The position numbers were made by a program, and so were the translations under genes. Shown in pieces: positions 17,554-26,394 of a stretch of 64,000 bases of DNA. The stretch comes from JAKAGZ01 sp963772675 (GTDB lineage: Bacteria; Bacteroidota; Ignavibacteria; Ignavibacteriales; Ignavibacteriaceae): the NCBI GenBank assembly GCA_963772675.1, contig CAVYYF010000005.1, positions 806,001 to 870,000 on the forward strand. The letters are read 5' to 3'. Under the pieces are notes generated by a model, which did no database searches, was not told where the DNA came from, and worked only from the letters and a program-made list of their open reading frames with translations. Within the stretch, counting starts at the first letter, position 1. Each line of letters begins with the position of its first letter.

Positions 17554-18405
17554 ATGTATAAGAAATCATCTTATTATATTGTGTTAAATATTCTTACTTT
17601 ATTCATTTTTCTAGCTTTTAGTGTGGAAGCACAAATACCAAATGCAGGCTTTGAAAACTGGACAAATGGAAATCCCGATAACTGGAGCACCTCTAACAAT
17701 TCTCAATTTTCAAATGTAACTCAATCCACAGATGCACATTCAGGTTCTTATTCGGCAAAAGGGGCGGTTGCTACAATAAGCGGATTTAATATTCCACCCG
17801 CGCTTTTAGATAAATTTGCTTTTACCAGCAGGCCATCTGAGCTTACCGGTTATTATAAATTTACTTCTTCCAGCTCTGATACATTGGTTGTTTTAGTCGC
17901 ATTGTATAAAAATAATTATGGAATAGGAGCAGGGATATTCCGCACTGCAACAAGTGTTAGTTCTTATACTCAATTTACAGCTTCAATTGTTTACGATACC
18001 ACTATCATCCCGGATTCGGCAGCTATAAGCATATCCATATCACCCGCTGAAAATATACACAGTGGTTCAGAATATTATATTGATGATCTTTCGTTTTCAG
18101 GTATAACTGCTGTGGATGCGAACAAAGTCATTACAGAAGCGAAAAATTTCAGACTTGAACAAAACTATCCGAACCCATTTAACCCCTCAACAATAATTAA
18201 TTATTCGATTCCCCGGGCAACTTTTGTCACTTTAAATGTTTATAATGTTTTAGGGGAAAAAGTAGAGACCCTTGTCAGTGAAAATAAACCAGCTGGAAAT
18301 TACTCTGTTAATTTTAATGCATCGAAACTATCAAGCGGCGTATACTTTTATAGAATAAACGCAGGAAATTTTATTCAGACAAAGAAGCTTATGGTTTTAA
18401 AGTAA
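17554..18405 (+). CDS. T9SS-exported protein with sorting domain
   Basis: Secreted protein of 283 residues. It has a signal peptide ending near VEAQ and a jelly-roll-like domain opening IPNAGFENWTNGNPDNW, which is typical of carbohydrate-binding or PCMD-like modules. A C-terminal T9SS type A sorting domain starts at QNYPNPFNPST (about residue 205) and ends KKLMVLK. It is exported across the outer membrane and either released or anchored. A perfect copy of the palindromic operator lies upstream, so it is a likely target of the adjacent two-component pair. Confidence 0.88.
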   Translation: MYKKSSYYIVLNILTLFIFLAFSVEAQIPNAGFENWTNGNPDNWSTSNNSQFSNVTQSTDAHSGSYSAKGAVATISGFNIPPALLDKFAFTSRPSELTGYYKFTSSSSDTLVVLVALYKNNYGIGAGIFRTATSVSSYTQFTASIVYDTTIIPDSAAISISISPAENIHSGSEYYIDDLSFSGITAVDANKVITEAKNFRLEQNYPNPFNPSTIINYSIPRATFVTLNVYNVLGEKVETLVSENKPAGNYSVNFNASKLSSGVYFYRINAGNFIQTKKLMVLK

Positions 18406-18424
18406 AAGTGATTATTGAGAAATT

Positions 18425-20323
18425 ATGATGAAGAAGAATATCATTCTTATATTTATTTTTATTGGGGTATATTTTATTGGGACAAATGTGTATGCACAGA
18501 CTAGCTGTGACGGTTGTCCCAGACCGATAGTCGACCTTTACGGTGTTAGGATGGATGTAACTATGCCGACTAAAGGTGATTCTACAGGAGGGGTAATTGA
18601 TCCGCTGCAGCCAGCATTTTTGAATTGGATAGCACTGGGCGATGCTCAAGTTCCTATATCGCAGATAAAAGATAACGATCCGGAAAAAGATTGTGTACAC
18701 TGGCTGGACGGAACTGAGGCACAAGAGTTTTTAGCCAATCCTGATACCGTTATAAAAGCACATCTGGAAAATTATTCCACTGGCGACCTTCCGGCCAGCG
18801 GTCCTGTACCCGGCATTGATTTTCTAATCTGGGCTTCTATCGACAGTTCCGGCGGGCAATTTCATTTTCACGTTTACCTTGAAGAAGCTCACACCAGAAC
18901 AAGACTTGCACAAGGCGAATCCGATTTTACAGATCCGAATAAATCACAGGATGCTGCCAAAACCGCAATTTCGCAGATTGAGCCCGTTTTCGATAAAGTG
19001 AGGGCTTATCAGAAAAATGTGAGAGACCTGGGCGGCAACGATGTGGCAATAAATGCAAAAGTTAAAATAATTCCTTCAAAGGCCGATTTGAAAGGGGGAG
19101 AAACTATACCGGTTGTATTTGAGGTAAATGACTGTGACGGTACTCCATTAAGCAACCGCTGGGTAAAAATCAGCGCAACCTATGGACACTTCGATAAAGA
19201 CAGCGTAGAAACCGACGGCAGTGGTAAATCTACGGCGAATTTCATAGCCGATAATGCAAAAGATGTTGGCAACATTGTAGGGATTTACTTTCCGTATTTT
19301 ACTCCGTCAGACAAAAGAAAAGGTGCCTGGGGCGATACTACATTAAATATTAATTATGTCCCTACAAATAGTTGGGTTGTTAATATTAAAGAAAATCATT
19401 TTAGTACCGATGAATCTCATTACCAGGACAACATTACATACGAATATTCAAATTCATTCAGTTCAACTCAGGCAGAAGTTACACAGTATGTTGTCGGAGA
19501 TTTTAGTGACAGCAGTATTTCTATCGATTATATTGTTGGCGCAAAGGGGAGTACTTCAGGATTGGGCTTTGAAAGTGGTTATTCAAACTCTTCGACGCTC
19601 TACGGTACCGGCTCTATCACTGAGGTCCAAGAAACCGATCCCACCGAGGATTTTATGTACAGCATCGGTCTTGATGATTATTTGCAATACGGCAAATATA
19701 ACGGAATCGGTTTCACTTCCTCATTGCTTTTGTTTCATACAAGAAACTGGTATCAATTTATGGCCGGATCTGCTGTGGTTCCGAGCCCGTATGAACACGA
19801 TACTACGTACACTTATGACCAAGATCCGGATACTTATTTAGTCTATACCATCGGACCAAATGATATTGACGGCGGTAATAATGCTACCTGGAATAGGACC
19901 GACAGCGGTTTTGTTTTCAAAGGTAATTTCTCTCATGATACTACAATAACAGATGCAAATTCAGAGGAAAAAAAGCATTCGGAAGAGCATGTGATTGCAA
20001 CTGTAACTCCATACTCAAAACTAACATCTGTAAATTCACCCGATGGGAGATCAATTCCCCGTGAGTATAAACTATTTCAAAACTATCCAAATCCTTTTAA
20101 CCCGTCAACAATTATTTCTTACTCTGTTCCAAAAAGTTCTTTGGTATCGCTAAAAATATTTAATACACTCGGGCAGGAAGTTGTAAGTCTTGTGAATGAA
20201 GAACAAAGTCCGGGGAACTATAAAGTCAAGCTAAACGGCTCAAGGCTTTCCAGCGGTGTTTACTTTTACAGAATTGTTGCAGGAAGCTTTGTTAAAACTA
20301 AAAAGTTAATATTGCTGAAATAG
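18425..20323 (+). CDS. T9SS-exported protein with Ig-like domain
   Basis: Secreted protein of 632 residues, 19 bases downstream of the previous T9SS gene and probably in one operon with it. The signal peptide ends near VYAQ. The mature part opens with CDGCPRPIVDLYGVRMDV. A region at about 200-310 (IIPSKADLKGGETIPVVFEV ... ISATYGHFDKDSVETDG) resembles bacterial Ig-like Big_1 domains. The C-terminal T9SS sorting domain begins at QNYPNPFNPST (about 553). The middle region at 320-530 is Ser/Thr/Asp-rich and I do not recognise it. A second ATG directly follows the first, so the exact start could be 18428. Confidence 0.85.
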   Translation: MMKKNIILIFIFIGVYFIGTNVYAQTSCDGCPRPIVDLYGVRMDVTMPTKGDSTGGVIDPLQPAFLNWIALGDAQVPISQIKDNDPEKDCVHWLDGTEAQEFLANPDTVIKAHLENYSTGDLPASGPVPGIDFLIWASIDSSGGQFHFHVYLEEAHTRTRLAQGESDFTDPNKSQDAAKTAISQIEPVFDKVRAYQKNVRDLGGNDVAINAKVKIIPSKADLKGGETIPVVFEVNDCDGTPLSNRWVKISATYGHFDKDSVETDGSGKSTANFIADNAKDVGNIVGIYFPYFTPSDKRKGAWGDTTLNINYVPTNSWVVNIKENHFSTDESHYQDNITYEYSNSFSSTQAEVTQYVVGDFSDSSISIDYIVGAKGSTSGLGFESGYSNSSTLYGTGSITEVQETDPTEDFMYSIGLDDYLQYGKYNGIGFTSSLLLFHTRNWYQFMAGSAVVPSPYEHDTTYTYDQDPDTYLVYTIGPNDIDGGNNATWNRTDSGFVFKGNFSHDTTITDANSEEKKHSEEHVIATVTPYSKLTSVNSPDGRSIPREYKLFQNYPNPFNPSTIISYSVPKSSLVSLKIFNTLGQEVVSLVNEEQSPGNYKVKLNGSRLSSGVYFYRIVAGSFVKTKKLILLK

Positions 20324-20382
20324 AATATTATTAAAATAAATAGTTAATTGAGCTAAGAATGCATTAATTCATATCTGAAATA

Positions 20383-20402
20383 AACTAATCAAATGATTAG
20401 TT
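20383..20402 (+). promoter_or_regulatory. palindromic operator copy 3 (perfect)
   Basis: Identical to the site at 17440: arms AACTAATCA and TGATTAGTT around AA. It lies 122 bases upstream of the OmpA-like gene and about 60 bases after the previous stop. Confidence 0.65.
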
Positions 20403-20524
20403 GTTTCAGCTTTAATCTCACTTTATGTTCTATCCTATAGACAGCTATCTCTATTCCTGTTTTATTTAAAAAATCAAAATAAGAGCATTAAAAATTTTAC
20501 TTAAAATTATAAGGAGATGATAGA

Positions 20525-21697
20525 ATGAAAAAATTATTATTAGTGTTTCTGGGTACATTTTTGATTTGTGCATTTCCTGTTCGTGCACAATTCGGGCATC
20601 TTCTGGATAAAGCAAAAGAAAAGGCAAAAGAGAAAATTGATAATACTATGGATAAAACCACCAATGATAATCAATCTAATAATGATCAGAATAAAAATGA
20701 TAACTCCACAAATCCCGGTAATAAACAAATAAGCATAAAGACTTACCAGAATTACGACTTTGTTCCAGGAGACAAGATTATTTTTGAAGACGATTTTACG
20801 GAAGATCAGAATGGGGAATTTCCCTCTCACTGGGATCTGGATGCGGGGCAGGCTGTTGTAAATGAAGTCGCAGGCAGGGCAGCTTTTAGTCTTACAGAAG
20901 GGAACTATTGCCGGGTTTATCCACTAATGAAAACTAAATCTTATTTAACAGATCCTTTTACAATAGAGTTCGATTATTATCCCAACGGCGCCGCATACGG
21001 TCCCGTCCTTTTTCTTAAATATAAAAATGAAAATGGAGATATCAGTGAAGGAAATGTTAATTTTGATGAGAATGGTACGGTAGAAACAAGTTATTTCCGC
21101 AAAGACTTTAGTGCCAATTATCCTAATGAAGATGACAATACCTTTTTCAACAAATGGCATCATTGTGCCGTTATATATAAAAATAACCAGTTAAAATGTT
21201 ATGTGGATCAATACCGTATTTTAGTTGCACCTAATTTGGGCGTCGTTCCAATATCATTCGGATTCGGAGGAATCGGCGATATGACAAATCCAATTTTGAT
21301 AACTAATGTTCGAGTTGCAGCGGGCGGCAGTATGAATATAATCGGTAAAAAATTCACAGCTTCCAAAATAGTAACTCACGGTATTACTTTTGACATTGAT
21401 AAGGCCGATATAAAACCCCAAAGTATGGGCACATTGAATATGATTATTAGAATTATGAAAAATAATCCGGTACTTAAATTTGAAATTGAAGGACATACAG
21501 ATAATACAGGAGATGCGAAGCATAATCTCGATCTTTCACAGCAAAGAGCTGAGTCTGTTAAATCTGAACTTGTAAGCCTTGGAATCGATGGTTCCAGATT
21601 GACCACGAAAGGATTCGGCGATACGAAACCGATAGATTCTAATGACACGCCTGAAGGAAGAGCAAATAACAGGCGGGTTGAGTTTGTAAAAATTTAA
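20525..21697 (+). CDS. OmpA-family protein with LamG-like region
   Basis: Protein of 390 residues with a signal peptide (ends near VRAQ) and a short Lys-rich coiled-coil (LDKAKEKAKEKIDN). A low-complexity Asn-rich linker leads to a concanavalin/LamG-like region (about 75-255), and a C-terminal OmpA peptidoglycan-binding domain follows: ITFDIDKADI, IEGHTDNTG, and NRRVEF at the end. It therefore anchors to peptidoglycan while a lectin-like domain may bind a polymer. The operator palindrome lies upstream and AAGGAGATGATAG gives a strong ribosome binding site. It is likely part of the regulon of the adjacent NarL-type regulator. Confidence 0.87.
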   Translation: MKKLLLVFLGTFLICAFPVRAQFGHLLDKAKEKAKEKIDNTMDKTTNDNQSNNDQNKNDNSTNPGNKQISIKTYQNYDFVPGDKIIFEDDFTEDQNGEFPSHWDLDAGQAVVNEVAGRAAFSLTEGNYCRVYPLMKTKSYLTDPFTIEFDYYPNGAAYGPVLFLKYKNENGDISEGNVNFDENGTVETSYFRKDFSANYPNEDDNTFFNKWHHCAVIYKNNQLKCYVDQYRILVAPNLGVVPISFGFGGIGDMTNPILITNVRVAAGGSMNIIGKKFTASKIVTHGITFDIDKADIKPQSMGTLNMIIRIMKNNPVLKFEIEGHTDNTGDAKHNLDLSQQRAESVKSELVSLGIDGSRLTTKGFGDTKPIDSNDTPEGRANNRRVEFVKI

Positions 21698-21746
21698 ATA
21701 GTAAAATCAGTATCGACCAAGGGATTCATTTTTAAGAGAAAGTATT

Positions 21747-22544
21747 ATGAATTTAATAAAGACGAAAACCGCTTTAATTTTTTTATCATTGCTGCTTTAT
21801 GCAAATTCAATTTTTGCGCAATCTGTAAGAAAACCAAACGCAGCGGAGAAAAAAGTTTTTAATAAAGCCATCCCGGTTATAGTGAGTGTACTCGACAAAT
21901 TCGGAAATGATGATTGGACGCTTGATCAAGACTGGTATAATGGTGATCCGTTGGTCCCGACTGATTATAATGATAGAGGTCCGATAGGTATAGATCAAAA
22001 CTTTGAGAGAGATTATGTGGTAAACCAGGATTCAAAAAGATTTAATCAAATTATCAAACCGCTTTATGACAAATCACAAATTTTGTCAAATAAACTTGTT
22101 GCTAAAATAAAGGAATATGAAAAGAACCCATCGGCAAAAGCAGAGAAAGAATATGGGAAAAGAACCCCTCTAAACGACAGTCTTGATGCTATAAATAATA
22201 AATTGGAAGAATTAAACGAGCTTCACGTTTATGCATATATAAACAGGGCTAATATTTCGGGCAAACCTGCAACTGATGTTCAGGTAAAAGGTAGTGCAAT
22301 GGTGACGAAAACAAACGAGGGCTACATGGCTTACGATTATTTTAAAAGTTATTACATTGCATTCGGCAACTGGAAAACTGCAAAGTGGAATGCGAATGAC
22401 AATCTCTACGACTTTAAATTTAAAGACACAAAAACCCCTTCCATACAAAATATTGTAATTATAATGACCGGCGCGCAGGACAGGATGCAAGAGCTAATGA
22501 ATAAAATTGATTGGAGTGTTTTGAACAAAGCGCTGACCAACTGA
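21747..22544 (+). CDS. exported protein of unknown function
   Basis: This 265-residue protein starts with a signal peptide ending near IFAQ. I do not recognise a family. The mature part has a Trp/Asp-rich opening (GNDDWTLDQDWYNGDP), a charged helical stretch with coiled-coil character at about 105-165, and a final part with FGNWKTAKWN. No sorting domain or lipobox is present, so it is probably periplasmic. It follows the OmpA-like gene by 49 bases on the same strand and may be co-transcribed with it as part of the same regulon. Confidence 0.7.
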   Translation: MNLIKTKTALIFLSLLLYANSIFAQSVRKPNAAEKKVFNKAIPVIVSVLDKFGNDDWTLDQDWYNGDPLVPTDYNDRGPIGIDQNFERDYVVNQDSKRFNQIIKPLYDKSQILSNKLVAKIKEYEKNPSAKAEKEYGKRTPLNDSLDAINNKLEELNELHVYAYINRANISGKPATDVQVKGSAMVTKTNEGYMAYDYFKSYYIAFGNWKTAKWNANDNLYDFKFKDTKTPSIQNIVIIMTGAQDRMQELMNKIDWSVLNKALTN

Positions 22545-22667
22545 TAATAGTCTTAAAGTTTTAAGTAAAAAATAATTCCTAGCTAGGTAAAACCTGTAAA
22601 TTCGTCCATATCTTGTATTCATTCAATACATTCAAAGTAATATCTATTCCATTATACTGCCAATATC

Positions 22668-22696
22668 TTGACATTTTCCCGCTTTCAGCCTATTTT
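22668..22696 (+). promoter_or_regulatory. sigma-70-type promoter of the rplM operon
   Basis: TTGACA (22668-22673), a 17-base spacer and TATTTT (22691-22696). The predicted transcript start is about 40 bases before the GTG of rplM. The same TTGACA-N17 layout precedes the rRNA operon. Confidence 0.6.
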
Positions 22697-22744
22697 TAGT
22701 GCTCTTTATTTTGAAAAGAATTATAAGGTTTCGGAGGAAACAGA

Positions 22745-23185
22745 GTGAAACAGGAAAAACAGACAAAGTTTATAAGCACTGAAAAAGCTCAGCGCAACTG
22801 GGTTGTTGTTGATGCAAAAGACCAGGTTTTGGGAAGGCTGGCGAGCAAGGTTGCTTCAATAATTAGAGGCAAGACCAAACCGACATTCACTCCAAATTCT
22901 GATACAGGGGACTTTGTCGTTATAATAAATGCGGAACAGGTTAAGGTGACAGGTAAAAGAGAATTCTTAAAAACCTACGCACACCATAGTGGTTACCCGG
23001 GAGGCTTAAAAGTTCAGAGCTATGAAGAGTTAATGGCAAAGAAGCCTGAGTTTATTATTGAAACTGCAGTTAGAGGAATGCTTCCCAAGAACAGGTTAGG
23101 GAATCAGTTAATTAAAAAATTAAAAGTTTATTCCGGTTCAGAACATCCGCACAAAGCGCAGAAACCGGAAGCAATAAGTTTATAA
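22745..23185 (+). CDS. rplM: 50S ribosomal protein L13
   Basis: L13 of 146 residues. It has RNWVVVDAKDQVLGRLAS, IRGKTKPTFTPN and AVRGMLPKNRLGNQL, which are standard L13 blocks. The start is GTG, chosen because GGAGG at 22733-22737 lies 7 bases upstream. It is the first gene of an L13-S9-S2-EF-Ts cluster. A clear promoter lies upstream. The gene ends 10 bases before rpsI. Confidence 0.97.
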   Translation: MKQEKQTKFISTEKAQRNWVVVDAKDQVLGRLASKVASIIRGKTKPTFTPNSDTGDFVVIINAEQVKVTGKREFLKTYAHHSGYPGGLKVQSYEELMAKKPEFIIETAVRGMLPKNRLGNQLIKKLKVYSGSEHPHKAQKPEAISL

Positions 23186-23195
23186 GGAATAGAGA

Positions 23196-23582
23196 ATGGC
23201 AGATCAGATTTATGTTGGCAGAAGAAAAACTTCGGTAGCAAGAGTGATCTTGAGAAACGGAAATGGAAAGATCACCGTTAACGGAAAAGAATTTGAAGCA
23301 GCATTTCCTCAGCTTTTGAGCAGGGAAGATATTCTTGGGCCGCTTAATGTTACAAGCACTGCCGGAAGTTATGATGTTGTTGCTAATGTTCGTGGTGGCG
23401 GAGTAACCGGGCAGGCTCAGGCAATCAGGCTCGGCATTTCAAGAGCACTTGAAGCAATAAATCCTGAGTTCAGAAAACAACTTAAACCCGAAGGATATTT
23501 AACCAGAGATCCAAGAATGGTTGAGCGTAAAAAATACGGACAGCCGAAAGCAAGAAAAAGATTCCAATTCTCTAAGAGATAA
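23196..23582 (+). CDS. rpsI: 30S ribosomal protein S9
   Basis: S9 of 128 residues with GRRKTSVARV at the start, VRGGGVTGQAQAIRLGISRAL in the middle and the basic tail KARKRFQFSKR that reaches the decoding centre. It is co-transcribed with rplM. After its stop comes a 136-base gap holding the structured rpsB leader. Confidence 0.97.
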   Translation: MADQIYVGRRKTSVARVILRNGNGKITVNGKEFEAAFPQLLSREDILGPLNVTSTAGSYDVVANVRGGGVTGQAQAIRLGISRALEAINPEFRKQLKPEGYLTRDPRMVERKKYGQPKARKRFQFSKR

Positions 23583-23635
23583 TTTTTTAAGTTCATTATT
23601 AATTAACAATCATTCATACTTTCTGATTTACTTCC

Positions 23636-23719
23636 TGTGTCCCGCCGTTGGCGGGATGAAAAGTAAAGTCGACGAAAGTAGAAGATCCCCGGATTTATCG
23701 GGGAAAAACAGGAGACACA
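23636..23719 (+). promoter_or_regulatory. structured 5' leader of rpsB
   Basis: Three stems can form: CCCGCC/GGCGGG (23641-23655), CCCCG/CGGGG (23687-23703), and a closing stem in which TGTGTC (23636-23641) pairs with GACACA (23714-23719). The closing stem would sit directly beside the GGAG ribosome binding site and the ATG. S2 represses its own leader in several bacteria, so an autoregulatory role is plausible, but the small hairpins could also be ordinary repeats. Confidence 0.4.
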
Positions 23720-24552
23720 TGAAAAAGCTAGAACTATCACAGCTTATTGAAGCTGGTGCACACTTCGGTCATTTGACCCGCCGCTGGAATCCTAAAATGA
23801 AGCCTTACATCTTCATGGAAAAAAACGGAATCCACATTATCGATTTGAAAAAAACTCAATCCATGCTGATTGAATCGGCCGAAAATCTTATGAAAATGGC
23901 TTCAGAAGGAAAGAGAGTTTTATTTGTCGGTACAAAAAAACAGGCTAAGAACGTTATTGAAACAGAAGCTAAAAGATGCAATGCAAACTGGGTAAGCGAA
24001 AGATGGCTTGGTGGTATGCTAACAAATTTTTCAACGATCAGAAAGAGTATTAAGCGTTTAAATAATATAGAGAAACAGGAAACCGACGGTACTTTCGATA
24101 AGATAACGAAAAAAGAAAGACTCTTTTTAACGAGAGAAAAGGATAAATTGAAAAAAGTTCTTGAAGGTGTTGAAACGATGTCAAGAGTGCCCGGAGCTAT
24201 GTTTGTCGTTGATATCAAAAAAGAATCTATTGCGATTAAAGAAGCAAAGAGACTGAACATTCCTGTTTTCGCAATCGTTGATACAAACTGTGATCCTGAC
24301 GATGTTGATCAGATTGTTCCTGCAAATGATGATGCTGTAAAGACAATCGAGCTGATTGTGGCATATATGGCTGATGCAGTTAACGAGGGTGCTGCAGTTG
24401 CAAAGGAAAGAAAGGCAGAAGAAGCTGCAGAAGCTGAAAGAGTGGCAAAAGAAAATGAGTCACACAATAAACCAGTTGAAGAAGAAATAAAAGTTAAAGA
24501 TAAGAGACCTAAAAAGGTTGTTAAGGAAAACTCAACCTGCACCACAAGCTGA
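23719..24552 (+). CDS. rpsB: 30S ribosomal protein S2 (tail frameshifted)
   Basis: S2 of 277 residues in this frame, with LIEAGAHFGHLTRRWNPKM, VLFVGTKKQAK, WLGGMLTNF and FAIVDTNCDPD. The start at 23719 is set by GGAG 5 bases upstream; an upstream in-frame extension is out of place and overlaps rpsI. The conserved S2 core is intact to about residue 235, and a charged tail follows. The frame ends KENSTCTTS, but a Lys/Glu-rich frame continues in the next phase to 24664, indicating one extra base near 24527-24530. The protein should work without the tail. rpsB is followed by tsf, as in most bacteria. Confidence 0.95.
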   Translation: MKKLELSQLIEAGAHFGHLTRRWNPKMKPYIFMEKNGIHIIDLKKTQSMLIESAENLMKMASEGKRVLFVGTKKQAKNVIETEAKRCNANWVSERWLGGMLTNFSTIRKSIKRLNNIEKQETDGTFDKITKKERLFLTREKDKLKKVLEGVETMSRVPGAMFVVDIKKESIAIKEAKRLNIPVFAIVDTNCDPDDVDQIVPANDDAVKTIELIVAYMADAVNEGAAVAKERKAEEAAEAERVAKENESHNKPVEEEIKVKDKRPKKVVKENSTCTTS

Positions 24553-24664
24553 GGTAAAAGAAGAAAAAGAAGCAATTCCTAAAGCTGAAGTTAAGGAAGC
24601 AACCGAAGAAGGAACAGTAAAAAAAACTGAAACAGATAAAGAAGAAACTACAGAAAAAGAATAA
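24531..24664 (+). other. out-of-frame remainder of the S2 C-terminal tail
   Basis: Removing one A from the run at 24527-24530 opens a Lys/Glu-rich frame (QPAPQAEVKEEKEA...) that ends with TAA at 24662-24664, 10 bases before tsf. The low-complexity acidic and basic composition continues that of the S2 tail. Confidence 0.7.
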
Positions 24665-24674
24665 GGTTATAATT

Positions 24675-25529
24675 ATGGCAATTACTGCTACACAAGTAAA
24701 TGAATTGAGAAAAAAGACCGGCGCGGGAATGATGGACTGTAAAAAAGCCCTTACCGAAGCGAACGGCGATTTTGAAAAAGCAATCGAGATACTTCGAAAG
24801 AAAGGCGCATCAGTTGCTGCAAAGAGAGCAGAGAAATCAGCAAATGAAGGAATGGTAAAGACACAGATTTCACCTGATAAAAGTACAGGAATTATTATTG
24901 AGGTAAATTGTGAAACTGATTTCGTTGCAAAAAGCGATGACTTTGTGAATTTTACAAATGAAGTTTTACAGGCTGTCAACTCCAAAAGGCCGGCAAATGT
25001 TCAGGAGCTTCTCAGTGATGATAGCTTAAAGACTAAGATGACTGATCTGCTTGGTAAAGTAGGAGAGAAAATAGAAATCTCTCGTTTCGCCATTGAAAAA
25101 GCTGAAGATGGAATCGTTGTTGATTACGTTCACCTCGGAGCAAAACTTGGTGTGCTCGTAAGATTTGATAATGCCGGAAAAGCTGCTGATGAACTTGCAG
25201 AAATTGGAAAAGACATTGCTATGCAGGTAGCAGCGATGAGTCCGATCTGCGTGAAAAGGGAAGAAGTTCCTCAGAATGTAATTAATAAGGAAATTGAAAT
25301 TTATAAAGAGATTTCCCGCAAAGAAGGTAAGCCTGAAAATATCCTTGATAAAATAGCCCAGGGCAAACTAAATAAATACTATCAGGAAAATTGCCTTATT
25401 GAACAGGCTTTTATTAAGGATAATTCAAAAAGCGTGGGTGATCTTCTGAAAGAATTCAATTCAAAACACGGTTCAAATGCTTCTGTTAAGCTTTTTCACC
25501 GGTTTCATCTTGGTGATGAAAAAAAATAA
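24675..25529 (+). CDS. tsf: elongation factor Ts
   Basis: EF-Ts of 284 residues, the nucleotide exchange factor of EF-Tu. It has VNELRKKTGAGMMDCKKAL in the N-terminal domain and the TDFVAKSDDF motif (about residue 80) that contacts EF-Tu. The two core subdomains are full length, as in E. coli. The start at 24675 follows the S2 tail closely. A terminator sits just after the stop, so the ribosomal protein operon probably ends here. Confidence 0.97.
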   Translation: MAITATQVNELRKKTGAGMMDCKKALTEANGDFEKAIEILRKKGASVAAKRAEKSANEGMVKTQISPDKSTGIIIEVNCETDFVAKSDDFVNFTNEVLQAVNSKRPANVQELLSDDSLKTKMTDLLGKVGEKIEISRFAIEKAEDGIVVDYVHLGAKLGVLVRFDNAGKAADELAEIGKDIAMQVAAMSPICVKREEVPQNVINKEIEIYKEISRKEGKPENILDKIAQGKLNKYYQENCLIEQAFIKDNSKSVGDLLKEFNSKHGSNASVKLFHRFHLGDEKK

Positions 25530-25538
25530 ACTTAAACG

Positions 25539-25568
25539 AAAGGTCTTAATTATGTTAAGACCTTTTTT
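25539..25568 (+). terminator. intrinsic terminator after tsf
   Basis: An 11-base stem (AAAGGTCTTAA with TTAAGACCTTT), 5-base loop and a run of seven T. This separates the L13-EF-Ts operon from pyrH. Confidence 0.85.
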
Positions 25569-25599
25569 TATATTAATCCTATAATTTATTACCACTTGT

Positions 25600-26322
25600 A
25601 TGACAAATCTAAAATACAAAAGAATTCTGCTTAAGCTGAGCGGCGAATCCCTTATGGGCGAAAAAGGATTCGGCATTGATCATAACGTTCTCAATTTTTT
25701 TGCTGATGAAGTCAAAAAGGTACACGACATCGGAGTGGAGCTGGGAATAGTGATCGGCGGAGGAAATATTTACAGGGGACTTAGTGCCGGTGACCAGGGA
25801 ATTGACAGAGTAACCGGCGATCACATGGGAATGCTTGCAACAGTTATTAATGCACTCGCTTTGCAAAATGCAATTGAAAATAAAAAAATACACACAAGAC
25901 TGTTAAGCGCTCTTCATATGCAGGAGATTGCTGAACCTTATATAAGAAGAAGAGCTATGCGGCACCTTGAAAAAGGAAGAGTTATCATTTTAGGCGCAGG
26001 TACAGGGCATCCTTATTTTAGCACTGATACTGCTGCTTCGTTAAGGGCTGTGGAAATAGAAGCGGATGTAATTATTAAAGGAACCCGAGTTGATGGTGTT
26101 TATGATTCCGATCCTGAAAAAAATTCCAAAGCATTTAAGTTTGACAAGATTTCTTATCTCGATATTCTCAAAAAAAATCTTCGTGTAATGGATTTGACAG
26201 CAGTTAGTCTGTGCCAGGAGAATAATTTGCCTTTGGTCGTTTTTAACATGAATGCTCCTGATAATTTACTAAAACTTGTAACAGGTGAAAAAATCGGAAC
26301 TGTAGTCCATAATGGTGACTAA
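25600..26322 (+). CDS. pyrH: UMP kinase
   Basis: Hexameric-type bacterial UMP kinase of 240 residues that converts UMP to UDP with ATP. Family blocks are KLSGESLMG (start), GGGNIYRG, GTGHPYFSTDTAA and the amino acid kinase segment GTRVDGVYDSDP. No promoter is clear; the gene follows a terminator and precedes frr, the standard tsf-pyrH-frr order. Confidence 0.97.
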   Translation: MTNLKYKRILLKLSGESLMGEKGFGIDHNVLNFFADEVKKVHDIGVELGIVIGGGNIYRGLSAGDQGIDRVTGDHMGMLATVINALALQNAIENKKIHTRLLSALHMQEIAEPYIRRRAMRHLEKGRVIILGAGTGHPYFSTDTAASLRAVEIEADVIIKGTRVDGVYDSDPEKNSKAFKFDKISYLDILKKNLRVMDLTAVSLCQENNLPLVVFNMNAPDNLLKLVTGEKIGTVVHNGD

Positions 26323-26394
26323 TTTTTATTTTACAATTTGTATTGATACTTAAGAATTTATTTTGCCTTAAGTTTAAATAACTGAGAGGTTTAT

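Noticed and set aside
22700..22708. TGCTCTTTA resembling boxA before rplM
   Set aside because: It overlaps the predicted transcript start of the TTGACA promoter, so it would be only partly transcribed.
23521..23718. Upstream in-frame extension of rpsB
   Set aside because: It overlaps rpsI and the leader; the GGAG site and S2 family alignment place the start at 23719.
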